Shown piece by piece: positions 19,431 to 28,504 of a stretch of DNA of 38,586 nucleotides. The number at the start of each line of letters is the position of its first letter. The first letter of the stretch is position 1. The stretch comes from Nanobdellota archaeon (lineage in GTDB: Archaea > Nanobdellota > Nanobdellia > Parvarchaeales > Parvarchaeaceae), in contig JAJZNK010000023.1 in NCBI GenBank assembly GCA_021811735.1, forward strand, positions 1 to 38,586, given 5' to 3'. The notes under the pieces were generated by a model. The model was not told the DNA's origin. It did not search any database and saw only the letters and a list, made by a program, of their open reading frames with translations. The position numbers were made by a program, and so were the translations under genes.

Positions 19431-20255
19431 TTAAACCAAAAATGACAGGAGCAGTGTAACCAATGGAATGAAAAGGTTGTCATCGATTGGACTGGAATAC
19501 TCTGCAAGAGTTATAACCACAGAAAACAACAAACCTGGCAGATTAAAAATTAAAAACCCCGGGATTAACAGTGACATGAAAAAAGCAGTACTCCCCGCAA
19601 TTGATTTTTTGCCATAATTTTTTGACGCTTTAATACCTGCAATTGTTGCAATCGGATCTGATATCAAGAGCGCAAACAGTCCAAAAAATAAAAAACTAAA
19701 ATCCTTTGCGAACCCCATAACTAGCAGGGCACCCACCGACATGAATAAAGCGCCGGATCCGAAAATCACTCCGTCTCTTTCGAGCAGACTAGAAAAATCT
19801 TTTATCTTTTTACTATAGATTAGTATCAAATGTGCAGTTATTACCCCCATAAAAATAAGCAGCACTGCCAATAATTTAAAATCAAGGTAAATTATAAAAA
19901 GAAATAAAGCACCGATTATGAGCTGCACGATGTCCCTTCTGATTTCCGTTTCTTTTCTTAGTCTTATCTTTCTTGAGGGAGAATTCATAGAAAGTAAAGC
20001 CTGTGTAAGCAAGCTAGATGCTATAACTTGAAGTGCGAAGGTCAGTGGAATAGGATGCAGAATTAAGAATAAGGATATTACTACAAATGAAACATAAAAA
20101 TAAGACCTCTTAGATTGATATGCGATAAGCAAGATAGAGGAAAAAGCTGCCAAAACCACTATGTATGATATGCTTGTAAATCCGTGGTCTGATAGAAATG
20201 CAACAATAATCGAGACAAAAAAGGACACTGCAAAAATTACTGCAGACTTTACCAT
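19431..20255 (-). CDS. dolichol kinase/phytol kinase-like CTP-dependent lipid kinase family membrane protein
   Basis: SDPIATIAGIKASKNYGKKSIAGSTAFFMS ... TLAEYSSPIDDNLFIPLVTLLLSF resembles the SEC59/VTE5/DGK1-type CTP-dependent lipid kinase signature. Confidence 0.65.
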   Translation of the reverse strand: MVKSAVIFAVSFFVSIIVAFLSDHGFTSISYIVVLAAFSSILLIAYQSKRSYFYVSFVVISLFLILHPIPLTFALQVIASSLLTQALLSMNSPSRKIRLRKETEIRRDIVQLIIGALFLFIIYLDFKLLAVLLIFMGVITAHLILIYSKKIKDFSSLLERDGVIFGSGALFMSVGALLVMGFAKDFSFLFFGLFALLISDPIATIAGIKASKNYGKKSIAGSTAFFMSLLIPGFLIFNLPGLLFSVVITLAEYSSPIDDNLFIPLVTLLLSFLV

Positions 20256-20258
20256 ATT

Positions 20259-22676
20259 TTATAGCAATGAAAATTCCTTATCTATTTTGTATATAAAAAC
20301 TTTAATGAAGTCAGTTACAACTAAAAATAACAGCGCGAATGATAGTATTACCAAAATATAATAATTGCTTAAACCTTGCATCAATATTCCAAAATGGGCG
20401 ATTACCCAAGTTACTATAAATGCAGTTACTATCTGGATTATTACAGGCATCCCTGGTCTGGAATGGAAAAACCTTTTCCTTGCTCTTATAGAAAGAAGCA
20501 TTGCTTCTATTGAAAATATAAATGCAACGAACATAAAACTTTCGAATTCAGCATGAGAAAGATGCAAATAACCTAATCCTAGGTACGCCAGCAAACTTAT
20601 TTCTATTATGGACATTATTCCAAATATCGTAGCCGCATACAATATTGCTTTTATATTCCATGTATCTGGTTTTTTTGAATAACTTTCCTTGTCAGTCGAC
20701 AGTGTTATGCTACCAACATCATTTATGAATATCATCAGTATAAGCTGAATAGGGCGTATAGGCAGGAATCTGAGTGTTATAAAAGCTGCTGAAAGAAAAA
20801 ATGCTATCTGAAATATCCTAGTGACCTTATTAAGAGTATATGTTATCATCCTCTCAAATATGGCGCGACTTTCTCTGACTGCATTTACTATAGGTTCTAT
20901 TCCAGACGATGTTAAAACAATGGTAGCGGCGCTCTTTGCCACATCTGTGGCGTTCGAAACTGCTATTCCGACCTCTGCTTGTTTCAAGGCGGGTGCATCG
21001 TTTACACCATCTCCTGTCATACCAACATGATATCCCGAGTCCTGCAAAGCCTTCACTATAGTATATTTGTCTTTAGGGAAAACTCCTGCAAATCCATCAT
21101 GGCTTATAACCAACTCTGAAATCGTTTTTTCATCCATATTCTCCAGATCTTTGATGTCCAGTATTTTTTTTCCAATTCCAACCTCTCTTGCTATCTCTCT
21201 GGCAATGTCTATGTTATCTCCTGTAAGCATCTTGACCTTTATTCCGAGAGACTTCAATTCTTCTATGAGTTTTTTGCTGTCTTTTCTTGGCTTATCATTT
21301 AGTGGGATTACACCAACAAACGACCAGTTGTTCCTGTCAGATATCTTCGCTGCGACAGCTAGAGTGCGAAACCCCTTCGAAGACATCTCTTTTATTTTAA
21401 GGTTTATTTTCTTCGTATCGATGGAATCCAATCCGCATCTTTTCATGATTACAGATGGAAACCCTTTAATCGCGGAGATTCTCCTACCGTTTATCACTAC
21501 ATCTGCCTGTGACATCTTAGTCATCGGACTAAAGGGTGTAAATTTCACCAATTTGTAATCTTTTACTAAATTTCCCTTATTGTAAGTTTTAAAACCATCT
21601 ATAATTGCATTATCTATCTCATCGTTGTTTTCTTGTCTAGACGCTAAAGAACCGTAAAAAAGAACTTCTTCCTCTGAGAACTTACCGTAACTGAAAGGAT
21701 TTGAAATTGAAAGTTGATTCGCAGTTATTGTACCGGTTTTATCCAAGCAGACTACGTTCATGGTTGAAGCCTCCTCTACAGCTTCCAGCTTTGTCACCAA
21801 GATGTTTTTTGCTGATAGCCTCTCAGTACCATATGCCATTGCGACCGTGAATGCCGCAGGAAGGGCAACAGGAACGGAAGCCAACAGGATAAGCAGTGAG
21901 AATGGTACTATTGTTAATATATTTATTTTCGATAAAAATGATACTATTAACACAACGGTGATTAAACAGAGATCTATATATACAAGGTATTTTATTAGCT
22001 TGAGTATATCGTCCTCGAGATGCGTCTTTCCTGAAGAAATTCTGACCAAATCTGCTGTTTTACCGAAAGATGTCTTACCTCCCGTGTTTAAAACCAACAC
22101 TGTGGCTTCTCCTTCTCTTACAGTCGAAGATGAAAAAACTGTATCGCCGCCCTTTTTGTCAACTGGTAGAGACTCTCCAGTGAGCATTGACTGATCAACT
22201 GAGAGATAGTTTCCCTCTATTATTAAGCAGTCTGCTGGCACAATGTCACCGAGTCTAACACGGATTATATCGCCTGGTACGAGCATTTTTGCCGGGATCC
22301 TCGTCCATTTTCCGTCTCTTTCCACGTTAACGTTGACAGATAGCTTACTCTTCAAGAGTGACAATGTATTATCTGCTTTGAATTGTTCCAGAAAACCTGC
22401 TATACCATTGAACACGAGCAGGCCTATTACTATGTATGCGTCTATATACTTGGACAGAAAAAAAGAGATGACTATAACAATATAAAGCATTGCTGGTATC
22501 GGTCCCCAGAACTTTAACAGAAATTTTCTAAGTGGATTGACTTTTTTATCCTGAATTTCGTTATAACCATATTTTTTCAGCCTTTCTTCCGCTTCATGCT
22601 GAGACAGCCCATTTTTATTAGAAGAGAGTCTTTTGAATTCTTCGTTTTTATTCAATTTGCTCCCCATATCAGTCAT
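20259..22676 (-). CDS. plasma-membrane proton-efflux P-type ATPase (P-IIIA type)
   Basis: 805 aa: MLTGESLPVDKK, VVCLDKTGTITANQLSI, MLTGDNIDIAREIAREVGIG, GMTGDGVNDAPALKQAEVGIAVSNATDVAKSAA. Confidence 0.93.
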   Translation of the reverse strand: MTDMGSKLNKNEEFKRLSSNKNGLSQHEAEERLKKYGYNEIQDKKVNPLRKFLLKFWGPIPAMLYIVIVISFFLSKYIDAYIVIGLLVFNGIAGFLEQFKADNTLSLLKSKLSVNVNVERDGKWTRIPAKMLVPGDIIRVRLGDIVPADCLIIEGNYLSVDQSMLTGESLPVDKKGGDTVFSSSTVREGEATVLVLNTGGKTSFGKTADLVRISSGKTHLEDDILKLIKYLVYIDLCLITVVLIVSFLSKINILTIVPFSLLILLASVPVALPAAFTVAMAYGTERLSAKNILVTKLEAVEEASTMNVVCLDKTGTITANQLSISNPFSYGKFSEEEVLFYGSLASRQENNDEIDNAIIDGFKTYNKGNLVKDYKLVKFTPFSPMTKMSQADVVINGRRISAIKGFPSVIMKRCGLDSIDTKKINLKIKEMSSKGFRTLAVAAKISDRNNWSFVGVIPLNDKPRKDSKKLIEELKSLGIKVKMLTGDNIDIAREIAREVGIGKKILDIKDLENMDEKTISELVISHDGFAGVFPKDKYTIVKALQDSGYHVGMTGDGVNDAPALKQAEVGIAVSNATDVAKSAATIVLTSSGIEPIVNAVRESRAIFERMITYTLNKVTRIFQIAFFLSAAFITLRFLPIRPIQLILMIFINDVGSITLSTDKESYSKKPDTWNIKAILYAATIFGIMSIIEISLLAYLGLGYLHLSHAEFESFMFVAFIFSIEAMLLSIRARKRFFHSRPGMPVIIQIVTAFIVTWVIAHFGILMQGLSNYYILVILSFALLFLVVTDFIKVFIYKIDKEFSLL

Positions 22677-23154
22677 TTATAAGTCCTATGAAAAGCTTGT
22701 CATCCCCTCTAAATTTCTTTTCCCCAGGTAACCTTAAAAATAGATATATTGTCTTCCCACTGAAAACCAGTTTAAGTGGGGGCGAAAAAGGATAGAAGGA
22801 TTTTTTGAAAAGCTTGTCATATCCTACAGAGATATCCGATATAAATCTTTTTTCTATTACCATTACAGGTTTGTCCAGTTTTTTATTGTAAAACTCTATA
22901 CTTCCCTGAGTTATGGTAAGGAAACCAGAATGTTTATGCAGTGGTTTAATGGAACTTCTTCCGACTCTTGCTATTATTTTATTTGTCACGCCGATATCTA
23001 AAATCTCCCGCTTAAATATCCAGACAGCCTCAAACAGACCAAGCCCTCTTTTTATTGAGTCGTTTATAAATTTTATCCTAGGAGTTTCGCCTCGAAACAT
23101 GTCTATTACATTCAATACATTTTTATCAACTGAAACGCTTAAATTTTCCGCCAT
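22669..23154 (-). CDS. hypothetical soluble protein overlapping the H+-ATPase start
   Basis: 161 aa; its end overlaps the ATPase start by 8 nt, so likely co-transcribed. No firm family call. Confidence 0.6.
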   Translation of the reverse strand: MAENLSVSVDKNVLNVIDMFRGETPRIKFINDSIKRGLGLFEAVWIFKREILDIGVTNKIIARVGRSSIKPLHKHSGFLTITQGSIEFYNKKLDKPVMVIEKRFISDISVGYDKLFKKSFYPFSPPLKLVFSGKTIYLFLRLPGEKKFRGDDKLFIGLIND

Positions 23155-23228
23155 ATTGGATTGTCGAGAGATATGTTAATGAACCATTTAAACTATTTAA
23201 CAACTATAGGTATGCGGAAAAATGCGCA

Positions 23229-23657
23229 TTACATAAATTGTATTATCATCTGTATTATAAACCCAAGTATACCTATTATAAATGTACCGACTATAACCAT
23301 TATCGACAATTCCTTAAATTCTTGTTTAGTAGGTTTCCTAGCAAGATGTAGTATTCTACTGTACTCAAATTTGTAATGCTCCAATTTAGCTTTTATATTG
23401 AGAGGGTGTGCCTTCTTTATGATATTTTTGATGTGATAAAAATGGAATCTTCTCCTTTTCGTAGACGATTTCTGTAGACTTTGATCAGCGATTGGCCCCT
23501 TAGCAGAAGTTTTCTCATCTTTCTTTTCATTAACTGAAGTGTATTGAGAATCTGCAGCTGTGGGAGTAGGGATGACTGTATCCTGCTGTTTTGGAGTTTC
23601 TGCTTTTTCAGGCTGTAAACCAGAATTCGCATCAGCAAGACTTCTTTTTTCGTCCAT
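23229..23657 (-). CDS. secE: preprotein translocase subunit SecE/Sec61-gamma with long N-terminal extension
   Basis: C-terminal KLEHYKFEYSRILHLARKPTKQEFKELSIMVIVGTFIIGILGFIIQMIIQFM matches SecE/Sec61-gamma; immediately follows ftsZ, a common archaeal order. Confidence 0.85.
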   Translation of the reverse strand: MDEKRSLADANSGLQPEKAETPKQQDTVIPTPTAADSQYTSVNEKKDEKTSAKGPIADQSLQKSSTKRRRFHFYHIKNIIKKAHPLNIKAKLEHYKFEYSRILHLARKPTKQEFKELSIMVIVGTFIIGILGFIIQMIIQFM

Positions 23658-23661
23658 AAAA

Positions 23662-24789
23662 TTAACTCAAAAAGGTTATACCTAGTTCATCTTCAACTTC
23701 TCTTTTTTCCTTCAATTGCTGATCCTCTGCTATGGACTTGCCACTTATCTGCTTTGAGGTTACCCCAGTTATTATTGAAAGAACTTTTATTGTGTTTTTT
23801 AGATCTGGAAATATGTGTGCACCCCAGATTATGTTTATATCCTCAGGCAATCTCTGCCCTATCAAATCAACAAGCTTATTGGCTTCCTCTAGAGTAAGTG
23901 ATGGACCACCGCTCACGTCTATAAGCATTCCTTTGGCACTTGAAACATCAACATCTATCAGAGGATTGTTAAGGACCTTCTCTACAACGGTTTCGAGTTT
24001 TTTATCTTTTGCATCACTTTCGCCAGTACCTATTAAAGCCACCCCACCATTGGACATTATCCTTTTCACGTCGGCAAAATCCACATTTATCAAACCAGGT
24101 TTTGTTATAAGTTCAGTTATTCCTTTGACCGCATTTGTAAGGACATCATCTGCTATTTTCAATGCAATAGGAAGCGGCAGCCCTGGCGCTATCGCCATCA
24201 ATTTTTCATTCGGAACCGTTATAAGAGTGTCTACAGTGTTTTTAAGCCTCTCCACTCCTTCTAAAGCAGTATTCATTCTTCTCTTGCCTTCTGCCTTAAA
24301 TGGTAGAGTAACTACTGCAATTGTAAGTGCATTTAATTTTTTTGCGACGGTTGCCGTCACGGGTGCGGCTCCTGTACCTGTTCCTCCTCCCATTCCACAG
24401 CATATAAAGACCAGATCTGCGCCCTGTAAAGCTTCTTTTATCTCTTGCTCCTGTTCTTTTGCCGCGGCCTCTCCGACTGCTGGATCAGCGCCTGCGCCGA
24501 GCCCACTTGTGAGCTCTTTTCCTATAAGTATCTTTTTATCTGCCGGAGTACAAAGAAGGTCTGCAGCATCGGTGTTCACAGCTATAAACTCTGCTCCTTT
24601 TATACCAACTTCGAACATTCTATTAAGAGTATTGTTACCTGACCCACCGACACCAACCACTTTTATATTGGCTCTTCTTGAAGCTATTAATTCCTCTAGT
24701 GACTTATCAAATTCCTTTGTCCTGCTAGAATCGTACTTGATTCCTTTTATGCCCTGGCTTAAAGCGTTATTCATTTGCATTTCATCCAT
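23662..24789 (-). CDS. ftsZ: cell division protein FtsZ
   Basis: GVGGSGNNTLNRM, ICCGMGGGTGTGAAPV, NVDFADVKRIM, conserved C-terminal tail ELGITFLS. Confidence 0.97.
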   Translation of the reverse strand: MDEMQMNNALSQGIKGIKYDSSRTKEFDKSLEELIASRRANIKVVGVGGSGNNTLNRMFEVGIKGAEFIAVNTDAADLLCTPADKKILIGKELTSGLGAGADPAVGEAAAKEQEQEIKEALQGADLVFICCGMGGGTGTGAAPVTATVAKKLNALTIAVVTLPFKAEGKRRMNTALEGVERLKNTVDTLITVPNEKLMAIAPGLPLPIALKIADDVLTNAVKGITELITKPGLINVDFADVKRIMSNGGVALIGTGESDAKDKKLETVVEKVLNNPLIDVDVSSAKGMLIDVSGGPSLTLEEANKLVDLIGQRLPEDINIIWGAHIFPDLKNTIKVLSIITGVTSKQISGKSIAEDQQLKEKREVEDELGITFLS

Positions 24790-24845
24790 AAATTAACCTC
24801 ATAGATTATTAGCATTGATTGATATATAAATATTGTATTACCTTA

Positions 24846-25490
24846 TTACAATTTTTGAATTTCGGACTTTAAGTCTTTATTTATATAAGTTTGTATGTCG
24901 GTTGTTATACTATCTTTTATATATGGTTTTATATCTTCCTTTGTTTTTATTGTTACGTGATCTCCAGTAATATCCACCCCTTCTGGTTTTTTACCCGTAT
25001 AATGCTCAAATATAGCAGAGCACTTTTCATTAGAATTTTCTATGATAGAGAGAATTTCTATATCATAAGACAATTCCTTTCCTGCTAGAGGATGGTTGTA
25101 ACTGACAAGAACCCTCCCGCTGTTTATCGCAAGAACCGTTGCCATCCTATCATCAAGCATTACCATATCTCCTAGAGTTGGATTTATATTATTATTGTGG
25201 AAAACGGAAAGCCCGTAGGTTTTTATCAAATTCTTATTGAACTCGCCGAAACCATCCTTTGCCGCGACTTTAAGCTGGTATCGGTCGCCGATGTTTTTTC
25301 CAATAAGAGAATCAGAAATCACTTTTAACACATAATTTCCACTTGGAATGACAAGAATGGGTGAAAAATTATAATCTCCAGTTATGTTTTCAGTCTCCGC
25401 AACTTGTTTATCTGTTAAATCAAATATTTGGCCGGTAGAGGTTACTCTGCCTACAAAATTGATCATTACAAAATCATTTTTATTTATCAT
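24846..25490 (-). CDS. FKBP/SlyD-type peptidyl-prolyl cis-trans isomerase
   Basis: MINKNDFVMINFVGRVTSTGQIFDLT, SLIGKNIGDRYQLKVAAKDGFGEFN, GRVLVSYNHPLAGKELSYDIEIL. Confidence 0.88.
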   Translation of the reverse strand: MINKNDFVMINFVGRVTSTGQIFDLTDKQVAETENITGDYNFSPILVIPSGNYVLKVISDSLIGKNIGDRYQLKVAAKDGFGEFNKNLIKTYGLSVFHNNNINPTLGDMVMLDDRMATVLAINSGRVLVSYNHPLAGKELSYDIEILSIIENSNEKCSAIFEHYTGKKPEGVDITGDHVTIKTKEDIKPYIKDSITTDIQTYINKDLKSEIQKL

Positions 25491-25493
25491 TTA

Positions 25494-25763
25494 CTACCTC
25501 TTCATTTCTATAGATATAAAAGAAACGTTTCTCTTTTTTCCCTCTTTGTCCGCAAGCTCTTCCGTACCAAGTTCAACATTGGATATTTTCAAATCCTTCA
25601 TAAATTTATGCATCGTTACTTGCGAGATATCTACTGCGGTAGATATTGAAGATCCTCTTGCTTTTATTATAACCTGATTATTACCGGAATTCAGATGTGT
25701 AAGTATTGCCATAACATATGACATGACTGGTTTCTTGCCTACAAATATTACATCATTTTCCAC
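25494..25763 (-). CDS. albA: DNA/RNA-binding protein Alba
   Basis: NDVIFVGKKPVMSYVMAILTHLNSGNNQVIIKARGSSISTAVDISQV. Confidence 0.92.
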   Translation of the reverse strand: MENDVIFVGKKPVMSYVMAILTHLNSGNNQVIIKARGSSISTAVDISQVTMHKFMKDLKISNVELGTEELADKEGKKRNVSFISIEMKR

Positions 25764-25816
25764 AATTTCATTTCCTCTCTTTGCAGATATATAAACATTT
25801 GTATTTTAATAAGGCA

Positions 25817-26170
25817 CTAGCTGAATTTTAGTGTTTTGCCTGCAAAACTTACCGTCTTTACCCCTATAGCTTTTGCTCTTTTTATTAAAGCCTTATCCTC
25901 TGTAAAAAGAATATACCCATCCGAACTACATTTATTTAGGATTGTGTCATCAGTAGTTTTGCCGTCATCAAAATCAAGTATTTTTATGCCGAAAGAACTG
26001 AAAAATTTCTCTACGTCGTTTCTCTTTATACTGGAAAGTTCTTTTATACACTTGGCCAGCGTAAAAACCGTAAACTTGGATTGTAAGAAACCATCAAGCA
26101 AATTTCTTAGGTCAAACTTCCTGTCAAAGCAATACACCATTACATTTGTATCTACCAGTATATCACTCAT
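25817..26170 (-). CDS. PIN-domain protein (FCF1-like position next to aIF2-gamma)
   Basis: ILVDTNVMVYCFDRK ... TTDDTILNKCSSDGYILFTEDKALIKRAKAIGVKTV = PIN acidic residues. Start at ATG 26170 chosen over ORF-track 26203. Confidence 0.8.
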   Translation of the reverse strand: MSDILVDTNVMVYCFDRKFDLRNLLDGFLQSKFTVFTLAKCIKELSSIKRNDVEKFFSSFGIKILDFDDGKTTDDTILNKCSSDGYILFTEDKALIKRAKAIGVKTVSFAGKTLKFS

Positions 26171-27341
26171 ATATTTTACCGGAACCTGCGAGAGTCCAGA
26201 CATTGTTTATTTTTCGTGATATTATTGCTTTATCGCTCAAGAAATAAGGCAAATAGGAGTTTCCTAGATTGAGTATTACTTTATTCTGTAGATTTGAAAC
26301 TACTGTCCCTAGAACTTTCGAAGCCAAAACATTTAAGAGGACTGTTTCCCCTTTCTGTATCGGTTTATCGAATTTTCCAGCGATGGGAATATAATCAACT
26401 GACAATCTACTTTTAAAAACTGGTACATTATCACCAGTTACAATCAATGAGCCTGATAGGCTGTCCCTTCTAGCAATTGACGGATCGAGATCTGTTTCCA
26501 AGCCTATCATCAGTCCTCTGGAAACGGATTTTTCAGATCCGAATTCACTCTGGATACTCATTACTTTGCTTTTTAGAGGTTTCCAATTGTTTTTTACAAA
26601 CATCCCTGGGTATATCATTATATTATCACCAACGCTTATTTTTCCAGAATTCAATCCTCCACCTATAACTCCTCCCTTTAGATCTTTTATATCTGTACCG
26701 GGTTTATTGATGTCAAAACTACGGACTGCCACCATTTCAGTTTTTCCACTCTCATCACGTTTTACATCGAAATTGCCTATTTCCTGGATAAGTGATGTCA
26801 CATTTATGTTGTGTGCAGCGAATACTGGGATTATCTTAGCGTTATCATAACCATTCTTAGAAAGAAAGTCTTTTATCTCATTATAACTTTCTTTTGCTCT
26901 TTCTTTACCTACAACATCTATCTTCGTCTGTGCAACAACTATATCTTTTACACCTATTATACGTAGAGCTTCGATATGTTCCTGAGTCTGTGGCTGTGGA
27001 CATTTTTGATTCGCGGCTATTACCAGAACCGCTCCATCTACTAGCGTTGCCCCACTCAACATAATCGTCATTAATGTCTTGTGGCCTGGCGAATCAATTA
27101 TTGAAACCCTATAATATAGATCAGATTTCGATCCGCAGACTTCGCATTTTTCATACCTGCTGAATGATCCACATGAACCACACTTGTATATCAAAAAATG
27201 TGCGTATCCCAATCTTATGGTGATGCCTCTCTTTTTCTCTTCGCTATGCCTTAGAGTTGATTCACTCGTCAAGGATTTTACTAGAGTAGTCTTCCCATCG
27301 GCAAAATTTCCAACTATATCAATAGTTATATTCTTAACCAT
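26163..27341 (-). CDS. eif2g: translation initiation factor aIF2 subunit gamma
   Basis: KRGITIRLGYA, zinc knuckle CGSCGSFSRYEKCEVCG, IDSPGHKTLM, LKGGVIGGGLNSGKISVGD, adjacent to S6e. Confidence 0.93.
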   Translation of the reverse strand: MVKNITIDIVGNFADGKTTLVKSLTSESTLRHSEEKKRGITIRLGYAHFLIYKCGSCGSFSRYEKCEVCGSKSDLYYRVSIIDSPGHKTLMTIMLSGATLVDGAVLVIAANQKCPQPQTQEHIEALRIIGVKDIVVAQTKIDVVGKERAKESYNEIKDFLSKNGYDNAKIIPVFAAHNINVTSLIQEIGNFDVKRDESGKTEMVAVRSFDINKPGTDIKDLKGGVIGGGLNSGKISVGDNIMIYPGMFVKNNWKPLKSKVMSIQSEFGSEKSVSRGLMIGLETDLDPSIARRDSLSGSLIVTGDNVPVFKSRLSVDYIPIAGKFDKPIQKGETVLLNVLASKVLGTVVSNLQNKVILNLGNSYLPYFLSDKAIISRKINNVWTLAGSGKIYE

Positions 27342-27708
27342 TAGAAGATGCTGAAGGCTCCAAAGCTTTTTCGCCGTACTTTGTTATTTTTATGTTGATT
27401 TGCGAAGTAAATTGACCGACTGTATTTCCTGCTAAACTTTTTCTTCTTCTTATCTCCGTTTTATTTCCCAGACCTTTACCGATGAGCACTTTCCTAAGAC
27501 CTGAACCGTCCAAATCCTTTGACATTGGCATACCCGTCATGTAACTGCCGCCGGTTATCATTCCTAAATACCCATCCATGCCGAGAAAAGACAGATCTAT
27601 CTCCTCACCAAGTTTCTTACCAAAAAGCTGATCTACCTTATCGCTTTCGAGTGTCTTGTTGAAAGATTTCCCTGTTTTCGAATCATTTATTACAATTTTT
27701 ATCTCCAT
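27334..27708 (-). CDS. rps6e: 30S ribosomal protein S6e
   Basis: KIVINDSKTGKSFNKTLE, DLSFLGMDGYLGMITGGSYMTGMPMSKDLDG, RKSLAGNTVG. Confidence 0.95.
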   Translation of the reverse strand: MEIKIVINDSKTGKSFNKTLESDKVDQLFGKKLGEEIDLSFLGMDGYLGMITGGSYMTGMPMSKDLDGSGLRKVLIGKGLGNKTEIRRRKSLAGNTVGQFTSQINIKITKYGEKALEPSASSNG

Positions 27709-27779
27709 AGATTGTATTAAATATTACTATTATGTATAAATAGCTTACCCTTAAATAAATAATTGGGTTTCATCAAGCT

Positions 27780-28472
27780 ATGGAAGTTATATTTGCAGAA
27801 GCTAGATTTAGAGGCAAACTTAGCGAGGAGTTTGTAAAAAAAATTTATGACGAGATAAAGCCATTCAAAAAAATAAACCTAGTCGCAGCAATACAGTTCA
27901 TAGACCAAATGAACGACTTTAAGGACAGGGTAAAAGACAAAGAGTTTGTTATCAAACAGTCGCTTTACAGGGCAATGTATCCTGGCCAGATACTTGGGTG
28001 TGATGTTTATGCAGCAGATTGCAAAGACTGCGATGCAACATTGGCATTTGAGCAGGGGATGTTTCATGTCTTAGGGATTCCCTTAAAGTACGGAAAACCA
28101 GTTATAACTGCGGATCCTGAGACTGAAAATATAGAAATAATAAGCCCCGAAGTCGCAGAAAAATATAGAAAGAGGATACTACAGGGGATAGGTGCCGTAA
28201 TCACTGCAAAAAAAGTGATGTTTGTTGAATCTACGAAATCTGGCCAGACACATGGATCTAAATTACTAAAGGAAAGATTAAGAAAAGAAGGGAAGCGCGT
28301 ATACTCGGTTGTCGCTGACGAAATAAACTTTGACAGGCTTAATGAGTTTAGGGAGATAGACGCATTTGTAAGCACGGCATGCCAAAGAATAGCTATAGAT
28401 GATATGAATAAAGTCAAAAAACCAATGATAAATGCCGAAGACCTCGAAAGTTACATTTTTGAGAATAACTGA
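27780..28472 (+). CDS. dph2: diphthamide biosynthesis Dph2-like protein lacking the first domain
   Basis: YPGQILGCDVYAA (second cluster-Cys region) and DAFVSTACQRIAIDDMNKVKKPMINAEDLE (third cluster-Cys region) match archaeal Dph2 domains 2-3; 230 aa versus roughly 340 aa. Confidence 0.85.
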   Translation: MEVIFAEARFRGKLSEEFVKKIYDEIKPFKKINLVAAIQFIDQMNDFKDRVKDKEFVIKQSLYRAMYPGQILGCDVYAADCKDCDATLAFEQGMFHVLGIPLKYGKPVITADPETENIEIISPEVAEKYRKRILQGIGAVITAKKVMFVESTKSGQTHGSKLLKERLRKEGKRVYSVVADEINFDRLNEFREIDAFVSTACQRIAIDDMNKVKKPMINAEDLESYIFENN

Positions 28473-28504
28473 AAGAATTTAAACGAAAGGCTGCTAAAGG
28501 TAAT

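Noticed and set aside
23417-23638. 73-aa minus-strand ORF within secE
   Set aside because: Out-of-frame shadow of the secE N-terminal extension.
23732-24796. 354-aa plus-strand ORF opposite ftsZ
   Set aside because: Exact antisense shadow of the clear FtsZ gene; low-complexity Ser/Pro/Ala translation with no family signal.
25817-26170. PIN gene as a VapC toxin
   Set aside because: No antitoxin gene adjacent, and position next to aIF2-gamma fits the conserved archaeal rRNA-processing PIN (FCF1-like) arrangement.
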